In this document: one piece after another, positions 22,154 through 26,970 of the stretch
How the letters are laid out: each line of letters begins with the position of its first letter
How positions within the stretch are numbered: the stretch's first letter is position 1
NCBI GenBank assembly: GCA_964543995.1
Contig: CAZJBB010000020.1
Span: 1 to 26,970, forward strand
From: CAIXTV01 sp964543995
Lineage (GTDB): Bacteria > Bacteroidota > Bacteroidia > Bacteroidales > CAIXTV01
DNA length: 26,970 nt
Direction: 5' to 3'
Notes under the pieces: generated by a model
What the model was told of the DNA's origin: nothing
What the model saw: only the letters and a program-made list of their open reading frames with translations
Database searches by the model: none
Translations under genes and position numbers: made by a program

Positions 22154-25100
22154 TTATTTATTAACGATGATAACTTTAATTTGAGAAGTGAATTTGCTCG
22201 TTTTCATCTCCACATAATACATACCGGCAGGTAATTTCACACCGCTTTCGTTAGTTCCATTCCAAGATTGTTTCCATAAACCTTTTTGCATTTGCTTATC
22301 TATCAAAGTACATGCTTTTATTCCTAAGGCATTGTAAACATTAATGGTGAGATGCGCATCTTCTTTCAAACCATATGAAACCACGGTTTCTTGTTGGAAA
22401 GGATTCGGACTTATTTGGAAGGAATCTTCAGTCTTTACAAATGTTTGAATTCCATTCACAGAAGACAAAATATTCAATGGAATCGGATGCTCGATATTCC
22501 CAAGTACTGCATTTGAAGCAAAAGCAATAGTTTCTATCACCTGATTTTCAACACTAAATGACGGATCATAGAGCTTGAAAGTAACATTTTCTCCACTCAA
22601 CATAGTGCTATGTACAGGCAAGAAAAACAAATAATCATTGGTTGTGGGCACATAAGTGGGTTTAATATAACCTCGACAAACATTATTCACAAATGCTCCT
22701 AAAACCATATCCCCATTCACACTGCCCCATTCACCTGTTTGAACTTTGGCAACAAGGCTTAAGCTGTTTTCATATTGGTCCAAATTGTTATTCCAAGCAG
22801 TTGGAATTACAGGAGGCAATTCTAAATCTTTATTAAGTCCTGTCCCTGTTGCAGGGTAGAAAAAGCTTTTGCTGGTCGTATCTAATGATTTATACATATA
22901 TCCCTCTCCCGGTTTCATGTAATGTAAACTTCCATTCCAATCCATACCTGATTGATACATGGCAAAAGACGATTGTCCTTTGATAACATCTCCATTTTTA
23001 GCTCCTAAATAACTTGCCATGGCTTCGTTAACAGTAAGGTTGGTTTGTGGCACGTACCCAATCCAATTCCAACCACTATTAATTGTAATTGAAGTTGTAG
23101 TTGGGTCAACAATTTTACCCACAAAGCGTATGGTATCAGGATTGCTTACTTTTATCATATACATTTGGGTGTTTTTAAAATGGTTTGATGAATTGAAATT
23201 CCCGTACCATCCCGAGCCGGCAGTATATTGAGCATAGTATTCAACTTGCGCTTTCACCAAATCACCGGTGGTTCCTTGAACATCTTGCAATACTGTATTA
23301 ATATTGGTAATGAAAGGTGAAGTTAGGTTTAGAGAGAACCAAGTCCATCCCGGTTTAAGGGGTATAAATTGGTCTTGTGTTTTTAAAGCGTTAATATAAA
23401 CAGGTTGCATTATGGTTCCTAAAACTGCATCAGAAACAAAATTCACCACAGGAACCACTTCAGAGCGAATAACTCCTTCGCTGGCATCCCAAACCTTGAA
23501 TTTTAAAGGTTGGTTTATACTCGTTTCGTTACTATACAAATCAAGGAAAACTTCCCATTTATCAACAGAGGCTATGTATTGCAAAGAGCCAACACCCCTG
23601 CACTCATTACCTGAAAATGCAGCAATGATATCACTTTTGTCTGACGAGAGGATGCTATCGATAGCCAACTCACCCACTAAGTTCATACTGTATGCAAAAT
23701 CAGCAGGATTAACTGACCAACTGGGTGGAGGGGCAATAACGTCTAGTTTTAACACAAAGGTTTCGTCATAACCAAAAGCAGAACTTGCGGCAATGTCTAC
23801 AATATATTTCCCAATATTCAATCCTGAATTTACATTGAAAGATATAACTGCAGTGCCGCTCGGGTTAATGGTTCCTGATTGAGGAGAGCAACTTAACCAA
23901 GATGGAAGGTTCATAATAGTATAGGATTCGGCATTTCCACCTTTATTTTCCAAGACTACAGAAAAATTCAAAGGATCGTAAATATTCTTATTGAGAATTA
24001 TTTCCTGCGAACTCCATGCAAGTGGGTTGCGATCCACATAAGCCGTCCAAGTTCTGGCAGATTTCATTGAATTATCATGCAAATCCTTAATGCCTTTAAC
24101 CATAATATCCAAAATACAGTTTTCGATTTGGGCATTGGGAGTTGTAGTAGTGAAAATAATTTTATCGTTGTTTAAGAGATAGGTAAAATCTACGGCAGAA
24201 ACTGATTTTTCTAATTTAATTTTCGGGTCATTTGAGTCCCAATTACTTGGATTCCCAATAACAGTAAGTGAATTAACACTTGCTACATTTTCAAGAGTAG
24301 GAGTTAATAACTTTATCCCGTTCTGCGTATATTCTTTTTCAAAAGGATAATAATGAAGCAATCCGGTTTCGTTACCCATTAACCTAAAGTGCATATCGCG
24401 ATTAACTTGGTCTTGAGTTCTCCATAAGCTCCAAATTCTAACCTCGTCTAAAGATCCGGTATAGAAATTCGAAAAGTTTGCTGTATCGTTTACTATGGTT
24501 GCCTGAGTCCCTAAATATGAGTTATTTGCAATAAAGCCACTGTATTGAAAAGCGGAACTTCCAGCTTTGAAAACACCATCCAAATATACATTCAGATTGC
24601 CCATTCTATTCACCGACATTGCAAAATGATGCCAATTGCCGTCGAAATACCCGGAAGCAATATTGGTAATGATTCCATTGTTTGCTATTTGAAGCATCCC
24701 GATATCATTCGATTTTATCGACCATGTGTTCCTGTTGAAAATGTCTGAACCAGCGGCTCCACTGCCATTGGAGAACAAACAAACATTTGCACCATTACTC
24801 GACTTAAACCAAAATTCGATGGAAAAATCCTGCTGAGCAGTAAATACAGTGGTTTGGGTATTCATTTTCGCATAACTACTATTATCAAACTTAAAAGCAG
24901 TTCCACTAGGCGTTATTTTCCAACTTCCATTGGTAAGTGTCGCATTTCTGTTATGTGCAATATCACTAATCAATGTCCCATTCCCTTCGTTCATGGGCCA
25001 GCAACCTATGAGCTTGGATTCGCTACCCGATAATTTACTTGATATATTAGTAATAAAGTCAGTTAAAATTAGCGGCTTACCCCAAACCCTTAATTCATGC

Positions 25101-26970
25101 ATATAGCCATTAAAATAGGAATAGCCGGGCAAGGTTGGCTTAGCCACATATACATCACTATATTCCTGATAATCTATATTTAATGGAATGGAAGCTAATA
25201 AAGTGGATTCTTTAAAAAACTCAACCAAATTATTTTCTTTATCAAATGAAACCACCCAATGATACCAATTTTTATCTGCCGGAACAATAGTGTTTGTGCT
25301 GATGGTGGAATCTTTTAGATGCAAGAAAAGTTTATTTTGTCCATTAATACCAATGACCAAGCAATTATTAGGATCATTGCCTTGAGAAAAGATGGTTTGA
25401 ACAGTACCTGCAAATGAAGTATCGCGTTTCATCCAAAATTCAACAGCAAAAGACTTGCTTGCCAAATTGACACCTGACATTTTCATAAAACCATCGATTC
25501 CATCAAATTCAACACTGGTTCCATGAAGTATGGGCGTTCCATTAAGCACCCCCCTAATATCAAAACTATTTGCATTGAACGATGATGCATCCATAGGTTC
25601 ATTGAATTGAATACTCAACTCATCTCCTGAACTCAATATGCCATCAGAAGGCTGTGGATTACCAAAGGGAGCCGGACAAACTCTATCAAAAACGCCGGTG
25701 ATAATTGGGGAACTAAGGCTACTTACCTGGCAGTCACCCATAACCCTGATATTATAAGTACCATCAGGATAATTTGAAACAGGCCATTGAAATAAAACGG
25801 ATGATGAATTCTCAGGGAAAATTGGCTCTCCAGGAACGTAGTCAGACAATGTGCTATTTCTCCAAAAGCTCACTACATCATGCCAAGTGGAACTCGTTGA
25901 CAGTTTTTGTTGTATGGTTACTTTGTGTTGATATCTCCAAATAGAAGCCGTTCCTTCTAACCTTAAAGTTAAGGTATCTGGGTTGTTTGAATTAACAACA
26001 AATAAGTCTGAAGGGTCAGTAATATTCATGGTTTTACATGGTGGTGTAAAATGAATTTCTAAAGGAATGGTATCGAATGCATAACCGAAGCCATTATTTT
26101 GGAAGGTTTCATATTCACAGGGTGAGTAAAATAGCAACTTCAAGCCAGAATAATCAAAATTAACAGGTCCACATTCCACGGTAAGCGTTGCGTTTACCGT
26201 ATTTTGTCCTGTATTTCCGGGGATTGAAAAAGCAAGGTGATCTTCTATGATAACTCCATTTACTTTGACAATTGCACCATCAGGATTACTTTCCTGTAAT
26301 ACTCTGAGGTAATAAGTCATTGCATCTTGAGTTTCACTTAAATTTTTCAAAGTAAGTGAATATACAGCCGGTTGGTTGTATGGAATTCCCATTTGGGGAA
26401 TACCCGGTGAAACTTCTGCTTCAAGCTTTTCACGCCTAAAAGTTGCTCCTGAAAGCACTTCTCCAATATGGCCACTTAAATATTTAACAGTATCTGCAGC
26501 TTCCCAAGGACACATGGTTGAACCCGCAACTAAAGAAAATACCGGGCTGTTACCGGAATGGTCATTTTTCACATCAATACTTAAGGCATCTCCAATATTG
26601 GGATCATTCAGTACAAAGCCATAGGTTGTAGTTTGAGTAGTATCCGTAACAGAGGTGTGGTTTCGAGTATATTCAAATCCTATGGATGTTTCTGATTCAA
26701 CACCATTTCCACAAATATCCGCTTTAAAATCGGCAGTAATTTCACCTCCTACATTAAATTCAAAAGAAGATGTCCATTCTTTATCTACTTCAACAGACAT
26801 GGATTGTTCGTAATAAGTTTGCCCACCAATGGATAAATTATAAGTACTATCCGCAGAAAGTTTAAGTTCTTCATTGTGTGCTAGAGCTTCTTTCCAAAGA
26901 CGAATCTGTTGGTTGTACCAACGAATTTTATCATCATCATTTGAACCAAACTTTTTCTTATAGTAAACAT
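22154..26970 (-). CDS. Giant T9SS-exported LamG surface protein, 5' end outside window
   Basis: The frame is open from the stop at 22154 to the window edge, giving 1604 visible residues; the true start lies beyond 26970. The ATG at 26800 is internal, since coding text continues above it. Domains in order, by position: an N-terminal beta-rich region (26970 to about 25670); a SbsA-type Ig start (PSDGILSSGDELSIQFNEPM, near 25640); LamG 1 (about 25540-25030) and LamG 2 (about 24940-24400), each with SxEFWxK and DExRxW-type text; an Ig end (NCILDIMVKGIKDLHDNSMK, near 24090). After these come a BACON-like domain (near 24010-23730), ECRG module 1 (23725-23383), a tandem GWTWFSLNL/GWNWIGY segment (near 23360-22870), ECRG module 2 (22804-22468) and a type A T9SS sorting domain (SPNPFQQETVVSYGL to the end). 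It should be exported through T9SS and displayed or released, probably binding carbohydrate. Confidence 0.92.
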   Translation of the reverse strand, partial: VYYKKKFGSNDDDKIRWYNQQIRLWKEALAHNEELKLSADSTYNLSIGGQTYYEQSMSVEVDKEWTSSFEFNVGGEITADFKADICGNGVESETSIGFEYTRNHTSVTDTTQTTTYGFVLNDPNIGDALSIDVKNDHSGNSPVFSLVAGSTMCPWEAADTVKYLSGHIGEVLSGATFRREKLEAEVSPGIPQMGIPYNQPAVYSLTLKNLSETQDAMTYYLRVLQESNPDGAIVKVNGVIIEDHLAFSIPGNTGQNTVNATLTVECGPVNFDYSGLKLLFYSPCEYETFQNNGFGYAFDTIPLEIHFTPPCKTMNITDPSDLFVVNSNNPDTLTLRLEGTASIWRYQHKVTIQQKLSTSSTWHDVVSFWRNSTLSDYVPGEPIFPENSSSVLFQWPVSNYPDGTYNIRVMGDCQVSSLSSPIITGVFDRVCPAPFGNPQPSDGILSSGDELSIQFNEPMDASSFNANSFDIRGVLNGTPILHGTSVEFDGIDGFMKMSGVNLASKSFAVEFWMKRDTSFAGTVQTIFSQGNDPNNCLVIGINGQNKLFLHLKDSTISTNTIVPADKNWYHWVVSFDKENNLVEFFKESTLLASIPLNIDYQEYSDVYVAKPTLPGYSYFNGYMHELRVWGKPLILTDFITNISSKLSGSESKLIGCWPMNEGNGTLISDIAHNRNATLTNGSWKITPSGTAFKFDNSSYAKMNTQTTVFTAQQDFSIEFWFKSSNGANVCLFSNGSGAAGSDIFNRNTWSIKSNDIGMLQIANNGIITNIASGYFDGNWHHFAMSVNRMGNLNVYLDGVFKAGSSAFQYSGFIANNSYLGTQATIVNDTANFSNFYTGSLDEVRIWSLWRTQDQVNRDMHFRLMGNETGLLHYYPFEKEYTQNGIKLLTPTLENVASVNSLTVIGNPSNWDSNDPKIKLEKSVSAVDFTYLLNNDKIIFTTTTPNAQIENCILDIMVKGIKDLHDNSMKSARTWTAYVDRNPLAWSSQEIILNKNIYDPLNFSVVLENKGGNAESYTIMNLPSWLSCSPQSGTINPSGTAVISFNVNSGLNIGKYIVDIAASSAFGYDETFVLKLDVIAPPPSWSVNPADFAYSMNLVGELAIDSILSSDKSDIIAAFSGNECRGVGSLQYIASVDKWEVFLDLYSNETSINQPLKFKVWDASEGVIRSEVVPVVNFVSDAVLGTIMQPVYINALKTQDQFIPLKPGWTWFSLNLTSPFITNINTVLQDVQGTTGDLVKAQVEYYAQYTAGSGWYGNFNSSNHFKNTQMYMIKVSNPDTIRFVGKIVDPTTTSITINSGWNWIGYVPQTNLTVNEAMASYLGAKNGDVIKGQSSFAMYQSGMDWNGSLHYMKPGEGYMYKSLDTTSKSFFYPATGTGLNKDLELPPVIPTAWNNNLDQYENSLSLVAKVQTGEWGSVNGDMVLGAFVNNVCRGYIKPTYVPTTNDYLFFLPVHSTMLSGENVTFKLYDPSFSVENQVIETIAFASNAVLGNIEHPIPLNILSSVNGIQTFVKTEDSFQISPNPFQQETVVSYGLKEDAHLTINVYNALGIKACTLIDKQMQKGLWKQSWNGTNESGVKLPAGMYYVEMKTSKFTSQIKVIIVNK

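Noticed and set aside
26798..26800. ATG at 26800 as start of the giant surface protein
   Set aside because: The same frame stays open for 56 more codons to the window edge with protein-like text, and there is no signal peptide after this ATG.

Overview
The window is an AT-rich chromosomal fragment from a member of the Bacteroidota, probably near Flavobacteriales/Sphingobacteriales-type lineages. The evidence is the envelope gene order (CBS, nadK, DUF6089, uppS, bamA, ompH, ompH), TAnnTTTG-type promoter -7 motifs, DUF6089 proteins and a large surface protein with a type IX secretion (T9SS) C-terminal sorting domain. It is assembled short-read data. Bases 1-46 are Illumina adapter (P5 tail, an 8-base i5 index and the TruSeq read-1 primer), and 12052-12151 is a 100-N scaffold gap.

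Region 1 (47-9675, minus strand) is an envelope biogenesis cluster read right to left: CBS protein, a TamA/BamA-like barrel protein with an apparent TTG start, NAD kinase, two tandem DUF6089 proteins, undecaprenyl diphosphate synthase (uppS), BamA and two Skp/OmpH-like chaperones. The second chaperone is cut off by the adapter. The genes supply the lipid carrier, the outer membrane assembly machine and its periplasmic chaperones.

Region 2 (about 9685-12346) is the accessory part. It holds an orphan lipoprotein and two loci with a TCTTCGG/TCTTCCG heptamer microsatellite behind a shared leader of about 52 bp that contains a promoter-like TATCTTTG. Between them lies a small DUF4160/DUF2442 gene pair whose DUF4160 member is split by a one-base frameshift. 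The second tract contains the assembly gap and abuts the 3' end of a NUDIX gene.

Region 3 (12347-18883) starts with a NUDIX gene diverging from pyrE with only 7 bp between start codons. A tightly spaced plus-strand series follows: pyrE, an SRPBCC protein, pstS, pstC, pstA, pstB and an alginate-export-type porin. This is a complete high-affinity phosphate ABC importer without phoU; the porin sits where phoU is often found and may feed it.

Region 4 (18894-26970, minus strand) encodes a small DUF3307-like membrane protein and two large secreted proteins. The downstream one (854 aa) has Ig-like repeats and a dockerin-like EF-hand pair at its C-terminus. The upstream one (at least 1604 aa, 5' end outside the window) has LamG domains apparently nested in a SbsA-type Ig fold and ends in a T9SS sorting domain. 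They share a module of about 110 residues (consensus D-I-I-G-A-F-x-G-x-E-C-R-G), present once in one and twice in the other.

No rRNA, tRNA, CRISPR array, integrase or transposase was recognised. I did not find a clearly new defence or mobile system. The best candidates for something undescribed are the leader-plus-heptamer loci and the ECRG surface module.
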